From a virus, in the IMG/VR virus record IMGVR_UViG_3300009105_000002, positions 31,320 to 95,319 of that record: 64,000 bases of DNA; one strand, 5' to 3'. Shown one piece after another: positions 51,551 through 60,107 of the stretch (position 1 is the first letter of the stretch; each line of letters starts with the position of its first letter). A program made the translations under genes and the position numbers. The notes under the pieces were generated by a model. That model had not been told where the DNA came from. It did no database searches and worked only from the letters and a program-made list of their open reading frames with translations.

Positions 51551-52799
51551 AAATATTTTTGATAAACGCCAATGCTTTTCGCCATTTAAAAGTTCTGTCT
51601 ATTTTTTGGACGTCCTGCATTACTTTTTTAAAATCTTTTTTATCCACGCTTAATAATAAAGGATAATCCGTATAATGAGAAAGTTGACTCCAAGAAGGCA
51701 CCCCTGTCAATTTACCCCACCACTCTGTTCCCGGAAAAGGCGTCGCCACAAAAGCCCACAACCTCTGGACGCCTTGTTTGATAGCCCACTTCATAAAGCC
51801 TATTGTTTTTTGCATATCCTCAATGGTTTCATTGGGGTTTCCAAATATCACGCTGCCCTGAACTTTTAGACCATGCTTATGGCAAATCTTGATAGCTTTT
51901 TTATTATCCCCTACTGTGCATGTATCTCGTTTTAGGTATCTCAAGGTCTTGTCGCTTCCTGACTCAAAGCCAAAAATACAGGTCGTTACACCCATACCTT
52001 TTAAAATTCCGCATAATTCGTCGTCTATAAGGTCAGTTCTCGGTTGGCAGTTAAATTTCATACCGGGCCTTGGGATAATTTGCTTCAAACGCTTTCTGTT
52101 GATAGTGAACAAATCATCCCATATCTGCACGAGGTTTACACCTTTTACCCATAAGTCGTTTATCATCATATTTACATATTGCGCAGAGTGAAATCTTGGC
52201 TCTCCCCACATCTTTTTCGTGCTGCAAAAAACACAATTATAAGGGCAACCTCTGGAAGTTATCATCACGCCTGATATACCAAATTCAGCAAAAGTTGTAT
52301 TGGCTTTTTCCTTGAAGTAGCGAGGATCTACCAAAGACCAGTCAGGGCGAGGAAGGTCGTCAAGGTTTTCTATTGGTTCATGTTGCCATATAGATTTAGC
52401 AACTCTATTAATTTTAAGTGTCTTTACAAGTTCAACAAAAGCCAATTCACCCTCTCCTATTACTGCATAATCAAATGCTGTCTGATCAAAGCTTTCTATC
52501 CAATCAGAAGTAGATATATGGACACCACCTATAACTATCAGAGGGGCATTTTTCTTTAGTTTTATCTGTTTGCCTAATTTTATCGCTTCTCCGTAATGCA
52601 CCGTCATAGCAGATATTCCCACAACATCAAATTTAGAATATCCTCCCTCAAACATCATATAGTTTTTAGTGTCGTCCCAATTAGCGTCTATAATCTCCAC
52701 TTCCACGTCTAAATGCTCTTTAAGGTAAGTCGCAAGATAGACAAGTCCAATTGGTGGACAACCACTTCCTTTGGCAAGAGAAATTAGGGCTATTTTCAT
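51543..52799 (-). CDS. Cobalamin-binding-type radical-SAM enzyme
   Basis: 418 residues, paralogue in architecture to 48828-50171. B12-type N-terminus ('PPIGLVYLATYLKEHLDVEVEIID', 'VIGGVHISTSDW', 'IGEGE'), radical-SAM core 'TSRGCPYNCVFCSTKK' (Cys185, 189, 192), 'IWDDLFTINRKRLKQI' and 'FGFESGSDKTLRYLKR'. No DxHxxG. Substrate unknown. Confidence 0.8.
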   Translation of the reverse strand: MKIALISLAKGSGCPPIGLVYLATYLKEHLDVEVEIIDANWDDTKNYMMFEGGYSKFDVVGISAMTVHYGEAIKLGKQIKLKKNAPLIVIGGVHISTSDWIESFDQTAFDYAVIGEGELAFVELVKTLKINRVAKSIWQHEPIENLDDLPRPDWSLVDPRYFKEKANTTFAEFGISGVMITSRGCPYNCVFCSTKKMWGEPRFHSAQYVNMMINDLWVKGVNLVQIWDDLFTINRKRLKQIIPRPGMKFNCQPRTDLIDDELCGILKGMGVTTCIFGFESGSDKTLRYLKRDTCTVGDNKKAIKICHKHGLKVQGSVIFGNPNETIEDMQKTIGFMKWAIKQGVQRLWAFVATPFPGTEWWGKLTGVPSWSQLSHYTDYPLLLSVDKKDFKKVMQDVQKIDRTFKWRKALAFIKNIYG

Positions 52800-52945
52800 A
52801 ATTCAGCTTTTAATCTTTCTATCTCCTCGTTTAATTGCTTTTCCACTTCATCCCTTTCTTCCATAAGAAGACAAAGCGGACATTCGTTACCCTCGTAGCA
52901 AATTTCGTCGTGGCTATTATACCTACTTCCTGAACATAAATTCAT
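52796..52945 (-). CDS. Small Cys-rich helical protein
   Basis: 49 residues. Cys4, Cys16 and 'NECPLCLLM' could bind a metal; then a charged helix ('EERDEVEKQLNEEIERLKAEL'). AGGAGAGT upstream. Overlaps both neighbours by 4 bp. Unknown. Confidence 0.5.
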   Translation of the reverse strand: MNLCSGSRYNSHDEICYEGNECPLCLLMEERDEVEKQLNEEIERLKAEL

Positions 52946-53349
52946 ACTCTCCTCCTAAAAATATAAAGTCCGTTAAGCCCGAACATAAAAGGGCGGTAGA
53001 AAGCAAGATAAAACCCCCCGTCTTTAAAAGCCCCTTCTACCCTTTCTTTAGGAAAACCTCTAAAAACATTGCGACAGGTAATAATAATTTGTCCATCTTC
53101 TTTAAGGTAATCCTTAAAATGTAAACCCCACCAATTTTGCTCGTCTTCTGTCATATAATTTAAGGAGGCAACGAGAGTGATTGTGTCATATTTGTTTTTT
53201 AAGGGCACCCCTTCATTTTTTTCGCACCCTATGCCATTGCCATATTTCTTAACCAATTTATTGTTTCCACACCCTATATCTAACAATCGACCGCGAATAT
53301 GAGGCATTACAGTTTTAATACGTAGCCATTGAAACATACAATCCTCCAA
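52942..53349 (-). CDS. Compact SAM methyltransferase
   Basis: 135 residues, about half the usual size. 'RGRLLDIGCGNNKLVKKYG' is motif I, 'YDTITLVASLNYM' motif IV, 'DGQIIITCRNVFRG' a later strand. The fold is minimal but complete enough to bind SAM. Likely modifies a small molecule or glycan; target unknown. Confidence 0.65.
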   Translation of the reverse strand: MEDCMFQWLRIKTVMPHIRGRLLDIGCGNNKLVKKYGNGIGCEKNEGVPLKNKYDTITLVASLNYMTEDEQNWWGLHFKDYLKEDGQIIITCRNVFRGFPKERVEGAFKDGGFYLAFYRPFMFGLNGLYIFRRRV

Positions 53350-53569
53350 GATAAAACATACCGATAGCGCAAATAGAAATAAAAATAGTCAAAAGTAGGG
53401 ATTGGAATTTCACTATTTCATTATGGAGAATATCCTCTGTGATCTTTTCTACATCTTTTTTAGTAAATTCCAATTCTTTAAACATCTTAAGCATATTATT
53501 GACTTTCTCTACGAAGGGTTGCATATGGTTAGTAATTACAGCGACAATAGTTTTTTCGAGTTCAATCAT
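53315..53569 (-). CDS. Coiled-coil protein with C-terminal membrane helix
   Basis: 84 residues. Long charged helix followed by one hydrophobic segment ('LLLTIFISICAIGMFYLGGLYV'). Topology is like the lysis-type 7210-7512 protein. Overlaps the methyltransferase by 35 bp. Function unknown. Confidence 0.5.
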   Translation of the reverse strand: MIELEKTIVAVITNHMQPFVEKVNNMLKMFKELEFTKKDVEKITEDILHNEIVKFQSLLLTIFISICAIGMFYLGGLYVSMATY

Positions 53570-53909
53570 ATCCCCTCCAACTTTCTGGACTCCAAGTCAT
53601 TAGTTTAAACTTTAATAAACCTGTTTTAATCGCCTCGTGAAACTTTATTACCATTTTTGATAAATAAGCACAGGCTTCTATGAAATCATTAAAAGGAACA
53701 CCTATGTGCCAACTATCACAGCTACCACCACTATCAGACCATTCGTAACCTAATTCTTTGATATATTCTTTTACATTGGTAGGTAAGTTACCTCTTTCGC
53801 CTATAAACTTTTCAAGATTTTCGTGTGTAATATCATTACCTACAAGGTTTTCCATCTTTTCTTCTGACGCTTTTTGTTCACCAACAACATCACACATCCA
53901 TTTACTCAT
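53562..53909 (-). CDS. Unknown small soluble protein
   Basis: 115 residues from ATG 53909 with GGGAGGGCGT in front. Acidic, with 'LGYEWSDSGGSCDSWHIGVPFNDFIEACAYLSKMV'. No family recognised. Directly downstream of the GroES-like gene with a 4-bp overlap. Confidence 0.5.
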   Translation of the reverse strand: MSKWMCDVVGEQKASEEKMENLVGNDITHENLEKFIGERGNLPTNVKEYIKELGYEWSDSGGSCDSWHIGVPFNDFIEACAYLSKMVIKFHEAIKTGLLKFKLMTWSPESWRGYD

Positions 53910-54181
53910 ACGCCCTCCCCTATTGCCAAACAATCGCACTCTTTCACTAAAATCGTATTTTCTTCTCGCTCAAAATCCTGATAACTAAACCTGCCGAAGA
54001 TTACACGCCTACCTACCTTGATATCCTCATCCTTGACTTTAGGGCCAACAGCAAGTATTTCGCCTCTATCTTGAACCTTATAGTGGCTTCCTGCAAACCG
54101 TTCAGGCAGATGAATAAGCCCGACCTTGTTTTCAGGTAAAGGATCACGCTTGATCAAGACATTATCGTTTAGGATTTTCAT
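53906..54181 (-). CDS. GroES/Cpn10-like co-chaperonin
   Basis: 91 residues, typical Cpn10 length. 'MKILNDNVLIKRDPLPENKVGLIHLPE' aligns with the GroES start, the mobile-loop region follows, then 'DRGEILAVGPKVKDEDIKVGRRVIFGRF' and 'ENTILVKECDCLAIGEG' match the core and final strand. It would cap a GroEL ring to help fold phage proteins, as T4 gp31 does. No GroEL gene is present, so it must use the host ring. Confidence 0.8.
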   Translation of the reverse strand: MKILNDNVLIKRDPLPENKVGLIHLPERFAGSHYKVQDRGEILAVGPKVKDEDIKVGRRVIFGRFSYQDFEREENTILVKECDCLAIGEGV

Positions 54182-54389
54182 TATCTTTCTTCCACTCCTC
54201 TCCTTGGTCTAAATCTTCTTCCATTTTGTCTATCAATTTTTCAGTTTTTTGTGTCAAACCTGCGATTGCCATTTGTCGCCATAGAAAATGCCTCATTAAA
54301 CAAGTAATATCCATTTCTAGTATAGTTTGCAGGCAAGAAATGGTTTTATTAGGATTGTCCTTGCGATATTCGCATTTAGAGCATTTCAT
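54162..54389 (-). CDS. Small Cys-containing helical protein
   Basis: 75 residues from ATG 54389 behind GGAAGG. 'MKCSKCEYRKDNPNKTISC' gives a CxxC plus distant Cys, then an acidic helix. Overlaps the GroES-like start by 20 bp. Unknown. Confidence 0.45.
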   Translation of the reverse strand: MKCSKCEYRKDNPNKTISCLQTILEMDITCLMRHFLWRQMAIAGLTQKTEKLIDKMEEDLDQGEEWKKDNENPKR

Positions 54390-55147
54390 TTTATCCTTCC
54401 TTTCCACCATAAATACCTCCCGTAAAGCCTTTTATAAAGCTCTAATTGCCAACATTGTTCTAAATGCTTGTCAGAAAATCTTACATAATTGCGGTATCTG
54501 TGGGAAGTGTCTAACCGATCCTTGTATGCGCCGGCCTGCGTAGGCATGTGAAATAGCCAACAAAGAGGGTGAAACAAAAGTTCTCCATAAAGCCGGCAAC
54601 GCATAGCCATATCCACCTCGCTCCATTCAGAAGTTTTTTCATAAGATAAGTCGAATCCGCCTGCTTTTTCTATCACTTCTCGCCTCAAAGCCATATTGCA
54701 ACATTCCAAATAATCCACAAAACCCCAATATTCCTTACTAAAATTAGAAAACATGCTTGGTGCACCCCATTTAGAAAAGTATCCCGGGCGTTCAGATTTA
54801 TTGAATAGTTTATACAGCGAAAAGAACCTAAAAATATCCCTGTTCTGCTTATGCCGTTCAGGAACAAGTGTCGGGCCTGTTACACCAACAACCCTTGAAT
54901 TAACCATAAAAGCTCTCATAATGTTTTCAAGCCAACAAGGAGGACAATCTACGTCATCGTCGATAAAAACTATGATTTCTCCAACCGACTGCCTCCAACC
55001 GTATTCCCTACACTTCGCTAAATCCCAATCCTTATCCACAACAATAGCCTCAAAGTCCTGAAACATCTGTTGTTTTAAAGAGAGTTGGCATTTATAAAGT
55101 TCGTCCGGACGCCCCTTGCTACACACAACCACACTTGCTTTAGGCAT
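54386..55147 (-). CDS. Family-2 glycosyltransferase
   Basis: 253 residues from ATG 55147, the start that gives the canonical 'ASVVVCSKGRPDELYKCQLSL' strand. 'GEIIVFIDDDVDCPPCWLENI' holds the DxD site and 'GGFDLSYEKTSEWSEVDMAMRCRLYG' the acceptor-side ED-type motif. Adds a sugar to a glycan chain. Overlaps the next upstream glycosyltransferase gene by 73 bp. Confidence 0.75.
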   Translation of the reverse strand: MPKASVVVCSKGRPDELYKCQLSLKQQMFQDFEAIVVDKDWDLAKCREYGWRQSVGEIIVFIDDDVDCPPCWLENIMRAFMVNSRVVGVTGPTLVPERHKQNRDIFRFFSLYKLFNKSERPGYFSKWGAPSMFSNFSKEYWGFVDYLECCNMALRREVIEKAGGFDLSYEKTSEWSEVDMAMRCRLYGELLFHPLCWLFHMPTQAGAYKDRLDTSHRYRNYVRFSDKHLEQCWQLELYKRLYGRYLWWKGRIK

Positions 55148-55983
55148 AATGCACCATAAACCCAAACCGTTATAAAACAAATTATAGGGTGGAGAAACCA
55201 AGCTCTATCTTTTATTTTTAAATACCCCCAGCAGCCTCTCAATAGTGGCTCTATCCATGTGATACTCAAAACAACAAACAAAAGTAGTTTTAATACATCT
55301 TTTGTGTTTCCTACCATGTGCCATCTTCGGTTTTTTCCGAGACTTTCCGCGTAATGAAACCTTTTTTTTATCCATAACCATAGCGAGTCTCCTGTCTGAT
55401 GATGGACTGGATAAGTCAATAATGCATAATGATAATAGCCCATCCTTCTTAAATCTTCGCAATTATCTATGTGAGAATAGTGCTCTAAATCTGTTTTCAT
55501 AATCAAATCTCTGCGAATAAAAAATCCATTATCCCCTAATGTATCAACGCTTTTTTTGAAGAAATTTATTCTATGAATTATTTGTTTTTTATAATAAGGG
55601 AATCTATCGCATTTACTTAAATAGAAAGGCACGGGATCATTGCAACCAAATAATGCAAAATAACGATTTAAAATAGGATCAAATTGGATATATTCATAGT
55701 GGAACGAATAAGCCCCAATAGCATACGAGCCATCAAGTAGTTGTTCAGCTTCTTTAAATGAGTTTTTATGCAAAAATTCACAATCACTCGCCATAAAACA
55801 CACTATCTCACCTGTTGCTTTTTTCAAGCCAATAGCTTTAGCAGACTCAGGAGTGCCTTCGGTAATTACCAAGACTTCTACTAAATCTTTCGGATAGTCT
55901 TGCGTTTCGATAGACCGAAGACACTCCTTGAGTTTTGGATCGTCATTAGATTTGCTTGCGATGATGATACTAATTTTTTTCAA
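55075..55983 (-). CDS. Family-2-like glycosyltransferase, membrane bound
   Basis: 302 residues from TTG 55983, preceded by GGGAGATATGC; the longer frame overlaps the upstream gene too far. 'ISIIIASKSNDDPKLKECLRSIETQDYPKDLVEVLVI' and 'GEIVCFMASDCEF' form the GT-A core, but the DxD is replaced by ASD. Two membrane helices lie near the C-terminus. May be a divergent or altered-metal enzyme. Confidence 0.65.
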   Translation of the reverse strand: MKKISIIIASKSNDDPKLKECLRSIETQDYPKDLVEVLVITEGTPESAKAIGLKKATGEIVCFMASDCEFLHKNSFKEAEQLLDGSYAIGAYSFHYEYIQFDPILNRYFALFGCNDPVPFYLSKCDRFPYYKKQIIHRINFFKKSVDTLGDNGFFIRRDLIMKTDLEHYSHIDNCEDLRRMGYYHYALLTYPVHHQTGDSLWLWIKKRFHYAESLGKNRRWHMVGNTKDVLKLLLFVVLSITWIEPLLRGCWGYLKIKDRAWFLHPIICFITVWVYGALCLKQVWLCVARGVRTNFINANSL

Positions 55984-56290
55984 GCATATCTCCCGTGCTC
56001 GAAAGTGCGCAAAGCATGGTTCCGTTTTTATATTCAAGATTTATTCCTCCAGTAGCAAGTCCAACTTCTTGTGTTCCTGCTCCTGCACAAAGATATTTCG
56101 TCTGTGGGTAATCCCAATACCAATGATATGGATAATGGTGATGGTCTTCTCGTATAACTTCCCTTACCACCTTTTCACCGAACATATCTTCCAACGCCTT
56201 TTTAAGCTTTCGTGCGTCAGTTACTGATAGGGTAATTTCTTTCTTCCCCAAGAGTATCTTGATTTCAGTAATTTCAACATTCTTTTCCAT
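55970..56290 (-). CDS. Phage-type protein of unknown function
   Basis: 106 residues. 'TEIKILLGKKEITLSVTDARKLKKALEDMFGEK' is a small strand-helix module common in phage genomes, followed by an aromatic stretch ('HHHYPYHWYWDYPQTKY') and a Gly-rich end. GAGGAGAT upstream. An ordinary phage gene within the glycan block. Confidence 0.5.
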   Translation of the reverse strand: MEKNVEITEIKILLGKKEITLSVTDARKLKKALEDMFGEKVVREVIREDHHHYPYHWYWDYPQTKYLCAGAGTQEVGLATGGINLEYKNGTMLCALSSTGDMLEKN

Positions 56291-56326
56291 ATCTCCTCCT
56301 CGTTGGGCTATGGCGCAACGCCACAG

Positions 56327-57289
56327 CTAATCCGCCTCCACCATTTTTTTAACCATTTCTGCAAAGCCCATTTTCGGAAACCAATTTAATTCTTCGCCAG
56401 CTTTTGTCGCATCACCCTTAAGGCAATCTACTTCCGCAGGGCGCTTAAATTTATCGCTTATTCTGGTATGTTTTTCCCAATCTACAATTCCAATACATCT
56501 AAAAGCGACTTCTATAAAGTTTTCTACAGAATTAGCGGTTCCTGTTGCAAACACATAATCATCTGCAATATCTTGTTGTAGCGTTTTCCAAAAACCCTTC
56601 ACATAATCCGGCGCATAGCCCCAATCTCTTTTAGCGTCGATATTGCCAAGGACGAGTTGACTTTTTATTTCTCCGTGCGTAAGGAGCTCTCTTTTCATCT
56701 GAGCAACTGTCTTGCTAATTTTCCTTGAGACAAATTCTTCGCCACGCCTTTCTGACTCATGATTAAACGATATCCCACAACATATAAACAGGTTGTAAGC
56801 TTCTCTATAATTAACCATTACCCTATGAGCAAAACACTTCGCGCAGCCATAAGGTGAGCGGGGATAAAATGGGGTGGTTTCCTTTTGAGGCGTTTCTTTG
56901 ACCTTGCCGAACATTTCGCTTGAAGAAGCATGAAAGACCTTGCTATCTTTAGAAGACTGTCTTACTGCCTCTATGAGCCTCAAAGCACCCAAACCTGTAA
57001 CGTCGGCAGTATATACCGGCTCGTCAAAAGAGAATTTGACAAAACTCTGTGCTGCAAGATTATATACCTCGTCAGGCTTTATAAGGGCAAGGTTCTTACG
57101 CAAGCTTTCAGATCTCGTTATATCCCCGCTTACAAGCTCGATCCTATTAAGGATATGTCGGATCCTCCATAAAGAAGGCGTTGAGTGCCTTCTTATAAGT
57201 CCATACACCTTATAATCCTTTTCTACTAACAGATCTGCCAAATGTGATCCGTCCATACCAGTAATGCCTGTGATAAAAGCTATCTTCAT
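56327..57289 (-). CDS. gmd: GDP-mannose 4,6-dehydratase
   Basis: 320 residues. Rossmann motif 'TGITGMDGSHLADLL' (7-21), 'GLIRRHS', 'YNLAAQSFVKFSFDEP', 'SSSEMFGKV' (catalytic Ser/Thr and Glu region, 122-130), and 'YPRSPYGCAK' with Tyr147 and Lys151. Converts GDP-mannose to GDP-4-keto-6-deoxymannose, the entry to fucose, rhamnose, perosamine and related sugars. No partner reductase or aminotransferase is visible, so later steps must come from host or unknown genes. Confidence 0.9.
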   Translation of the reverse strand: MKIAFITGITGMDGSHLADLLVEKDYKVYGLIRRHSTPSLWRIRHILNRIELVSGDITRSESLRKNLALIKPDEVYNLAAQSFVKFSFDEPVYTADVTGLGALRLIEAVRQSSKDSKVFHASSSEMFGKVKETPQKETTPFYPRSPYGCAKCFAHRVMVNYREAYNLFICCGISFNHESERRGEEFVSRKISKTVAQMKRELLTHGEIKSQLVLGNIDAKRDWGYAPDYVKGFWKTLQQDIADDYVFATGTANSVENFIEVAFRCIGIVDWEKHTRISDKFKRPAEVDCLKGDATKAGEELNWFPKMGFAEMVKKMVEAD

Positions 57290-57718
57290 CTATTTACCTC
57301 CATTAAGTTCTTTAGCGATAGCAGATGCAATTGCTTCTTTACATTGTTCTATTTGTTCTCCGTCTAGAGTGATAATATGGCCTTCAAAAGAGGCGACACA
57401 TTGATAAGCTAATCGTTCCATTACCTTCTCATCAACCCTCGGTGCGGAGAATTTAAGAGTTCCAATAGCCTCTCTAGCCATATCAAAACCCTGTCTTATA
57501 AAAGAATTATACTTTTCATCAAGGCTATCTTTAGGGAAATTTGGTAAATCTTTTACTAATTTATATTTGGGTGCAGAGAATTTACTGACTATGGCTTGGG
57601 CAATATCCCTACTACCTAAACATCGTTCTATGCTGCATACATTTTCTAATATAATTTCTTCTACCTTCTCCACATCTAAACCCTGTCTACCACACTTATC
57701 GCATTTCCCTGTCTTCAT
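57290..57718 (-). CDS. Unknown protein with CxxC
   Basis: 142 residues from ATG 57718 (GAGGT 5 nt upstream; GTG 57733 is an alternative). Starts 'KCDKCGRQGLDVEK', then mainly helical with two similar 'KFSAP' segments (near 50 and 95), a hint of internal duplication. Phage-type gene; function unknown. Confidence 0.5.
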   Translation of the reverse strand: MKTGKCDKCGRQGLDVEKVEEIILENVCSIERCLGSRDIAQAIVSKFSAPKYKLVKDLPNFPKDSLDEKYNSFIRQGFDMAREAIGTLKFSAPRVDEKVMERLAYQCVASFEGHIITLDGEQIEQCKEAIASAIAKELNGGK

Positions 57719-57729
57719 AGTTACCTCAC

Positions 57730-58116
57730 TCACTTTAAGGTCGGATTATTGGGCATTGCGTCCTCTTTATGTAAATCCGGATTACGTGAATCAAACGCCT
57801 TTGAATAGCCGACCAATAGTTTTGAGAAACTTGCCGCATTGGTTATCGTATGAATATCCATAGGTTCAACCACAAAAACTTCCCCCTCAACAAACCGCGT
57901 CGTAACGCTGGCAACCGCATTTACCCTCTTGATATAAACGTCAACCTCTCCGTCTAAAACATAAAAATACTCGTATTTGTTTTTATGGTAATGATTTCCC
58001 CACGGCTCTTTGTTCGCCATTTCTAAGATGTTGATTTGCTTGAGCCTTGTTGTAAAGAGTTGGAGGAGCCTGCCTCTTGAGTCTTCCCGAACAAGTTCAA
58101 TTCGTTTTCTGCGCAT
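57730..58116 (-). CDS. Cupin protein, sugar isomerase-like (WxcM/FdtA type)
   Basis: 128 residues. 'KEPWGNHYHKNKYEYFYVLDGEVDVYI' and 'EVFVVEPMDIHTITNAASFSKLLV' are the two cupin motifs with metal/substrate His residues. Small cupins of this kind act as nucleotide-sugar 3,4-ketoisomerases or epimerase-like enzymes beside dehydratases such as the adjoining gmd. Its start overlaps the membrane protein gene by 94 bp. Confidence 0.65.
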   Translation of the reverse strand: MRRKRIELVREDSRGRLLQLFTTRLKQINILEMANKEPWGNHYHKNKYEYFYVLDGEVDVYIKRVNAVASVTTRFVEGEVFVVEPMDIHTITNAASFSKLLVGYSKAFDSRNPDLHKEDAMPNNPTLK

Positions 58117-59651
58117 GATTTTATCTCCTTATCAAGTAAATTTAAGTCTTTTTGAATCATGTCCTTAAACACGTTTGATTGTAAAGTGTCTTCATAAAAC
58201 GGTGTTTTTGTTTGTTCGGCAAGTGTTCGGATAAGGTAGATTCTCGCCTCATACAGCTTCATTTGGGATTTCAGCATTAAAAGTTGATTGTAAAAAGCTA
58301 CCTCCTTATCAAAACCTCTTAATTCTCCTTCCCACCTTTTTCTGAAATGGCTTACCGGCGACTGAATTGCTTTTACAAGGTTATCCCGCGCCATACCCCA
58401 TTGCTTCTGTGCTCTTAAAACCGAATAGAGGTTGTAATAAGGGACATCATATTGTGGGTTGATCCTCGTAGCGACATTCCACATATCTACGGCGGATCCA
58501 GTTAACCCACACTTCATATAGGTTGCCCCGAGATTTGCTAATGCTACTTCGGATCGTGGGAAGTTCCATACGTTAGACTGGTAAAAAGTAATCTCGTTCT
58601 GATATGCCGGTAGTTGCTGCCACGTCCTCATTAGGTAAAGACCTATTACGAAAGCCAAGGCCACGGGATAAGGCGCGAGGAATTTCGCCATGATTATCCA
58701 TAGCCCTATGCTTGCGATATATACATACCTTTCCGCAACAAACTGGTGAATTGTGATCCAATTGAGGTAAATCCAAAGAAAAGCAAAATACCATACTATT
58801 CCAAACCTCACTACGCTATCACCGAAATAAAATAAGCACCCAAACCCTATTAGGAGCAAAACCCCGAGCCAAAAGCGATTATTCTCTTTTTCTAAAACAG
58901 GAGTATAATGAAAGCCCCACACATGGTAAAGCCCCATATTCGACGGAAAAAGCGCTAATTTTGTATAATAAAGGAGGCTTTTTGTCGCCACAATGATTTT
59001 TCGCCAACTCAATTTTGTTGAATTCCCCATACCTTGCGACTCAAAAGTATCCGTCCTTAAATTTATAGTATGCCTCACGATCTGAAAACCCATGGCCAAG
59101 GAAAGAAGTGCGCCTAAAATAATATACGAATAATGACCGAGCCATAATGTTATTACAAAAGTGGCAAGCATTGTAAAATTGCCTATGATCGCCAATGCAA
59201 GGAAGATAGCATAGAGAATTATGGAAATTCCCCAAGCGTCCGGAATGCCTAATGTCGGAATCTGCAAGGCCACTAAAGCCATAAAAAGCCCTACAATATA
59301 CCCTATTCCAGAAACCCAGCCTACTGTTTGAGCACCTAACGGCGTTACTGCGAACAAAAGACAGGTAATCCACGCCAAATGCTCTCCTATTATGTTCCTT
59401 AAGAAAAAATAAAGCATGACACAGGCGGCGTTCTTTAGGATCACGTTAAAACAATGATGATGTCGAGGGTTTTTATCGGCTACCTTAAAGCGCAGGTGTT
59501 TAAAATAATCGCCATAATAAGCATTTGCCGGCAGTTTACCGTCATACCGCACTATGCCTTCCATATCGTCAATTACAAAACCTCCCTTCCAAACAATATA
59601 CGAATAAGTCAGCCATACAAGCGCTGTAATAGATATGATATGCAAGATCAT
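58023..59651 (-). CDS. Large membrane protein with C-terminal TPR (GT-C/TMTC-like)
   Basis: 542 residues. About ten hydrophobic helices (residues 1-345). The first loop contains 'VIDDMEGIVRYDG', the acidic DD-type site of GT-C/PMT-like transferases, and 'HHHCFNVILKNAACVMLYFFLRNI'. Residues about 375-450 form TPR-like helices ('EVALANLGATYMKCGLTGSAVDMWNVATRINP'). This matches membrane TPR glycosyltransferases that transfer lipid-linked sugars. Confidence 0.65.
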   Translation of the reverse strand: MILHIISITALVWLTYSYIVWKGGFVIDDMEGIVRYDGKLPANAYYGDYFKHLRFKVADKNPRHHHCFNVILKNAACVMLYFFLRNIIGEHLAWITCLLFAVTPLGAQTVGWVSGIGYIVGLFMALVALQIPTLGIPDAWGISIILYAIFLALAIIGNFTMLATFVITLWLGHYSYIILGALLSLAMGFQIVRHTINLRTDTFESQGMGNSTKLSWRKIIVATKSLLYYTKLALFPSNMGLYHVWGFHYTPVLEKENNRFWLGVLLLIGFGCLFYFGDSVVRFGIVWYFAFLWIYLNWITIHQFVAERYVYIASIGLWIIMAKFLAPYPVALAFVIGLYLMRTWQQLPAYQNEITFYQSNVWNFPRSEVALANLGATYMKCGLTGSAVDMWNVATRINPQYDVPYYNLYSVLRAQKQWGMARDNLVKAIQSPVSHFRKRWEGELRGFDKEVAFYNQLLMLKSQMKLYEARIYLIRTLAEQTKTPFYEDTLQSNVFKDMIQKDLNLLDKEIKSCAENELNLFGKTQEAGSSNSLQQGSSKSTS

Positions 59652-59839
59652 TTAACCCTTCCTTTCTTTAATGTTCGGCAGATAGGACACGGTGTCCACA
59701 TTCGTCCATGCCGATATTGTTTACCCCTCCCGCAATGGGAGCAGGTTTTTACAGTGCCTTCCAATTCCTCTGGATTATGTGCTTTTTTATAGCGTTTCAA
59801 TATTGATGGATCGTTAGTTCCTAATTCTCGAATACCCAC
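59648..59839 (-). CDS. Small zinc-ribbon protein
   Basis: 63 residues from GTG 59839 with GGAATGAA upstream. 'CSHCGRGKQYRHGRMWTPCPICRTL' is a CxxC...CxxC ribbon with a basic centre. Probably binds nucleic acid. Overlaps the membrane protein gene by 4 bp. Confidence 0.5.
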   Translation of the reverse strand: MGIRELGTNDPSILKRYKKAHNPEELEGTVKTCSHCGRGKQYRHGRMWTPCPICRTLKKGRVK

Positions 59840-59840
59840 T

Positions 59841-60014
59841 TCATTCCTTTTTTGGCACTATCTCAACGCCATCTGTTATTCCCAAATCATTAAGCGCCTT
59901 TTCTAAATATGGCAACACACCTCTTTCACAATGAAGAACAATTAAGAGGTCGGATTTATCCCAACCCTCTTGTGTCCTTATCTCCTCAAGCATTTCTTTT
60001 AACTCTTTACTCAT
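59841..60014 (-). CDS. Small acidic protein, first gene of the 41.7-60 kb operon
   Basis: 57 residues, helix plus strand pattern ('ELKEMLEEIRTQEGWDKSDLLIVLHCERG'). No Shine-Dalgarno; the TATATA next to the 28-bp repeat ends 6 bases before the ATG, so a leaderless mRNA is possible. Unknown. Confidence 0.5.
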   Translation of the reverse strand: MSKELKEMLEEIRTQEGWDKSDLLIVLHCERGVLPYLEKALNDLGITDGVEIVPKKE

Positions 60015-60020
60015 AGCATA

Positions 60021-60048
60021 TATATAGCTGTCGTTTTTTTTAAAAAAA
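60021..60048 (-). repeat. 28-bp inverted repeat copy 2, upstream of 60014
   Basis: Exact reverse complement of 39081-39108. On the minus strand it reads A/T-tracts, then CGACAGCTATATA, and runs into the start of the 60014 gene. Likely a promoter element shared with the 39-kb control region. Confidence 0.7.
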
Positions 60049-60107
60049 GAGTTATTTACATAACTATTTATTTAAATACAAAACCCTTTAAACAGGTTTA
60101 ATACACT

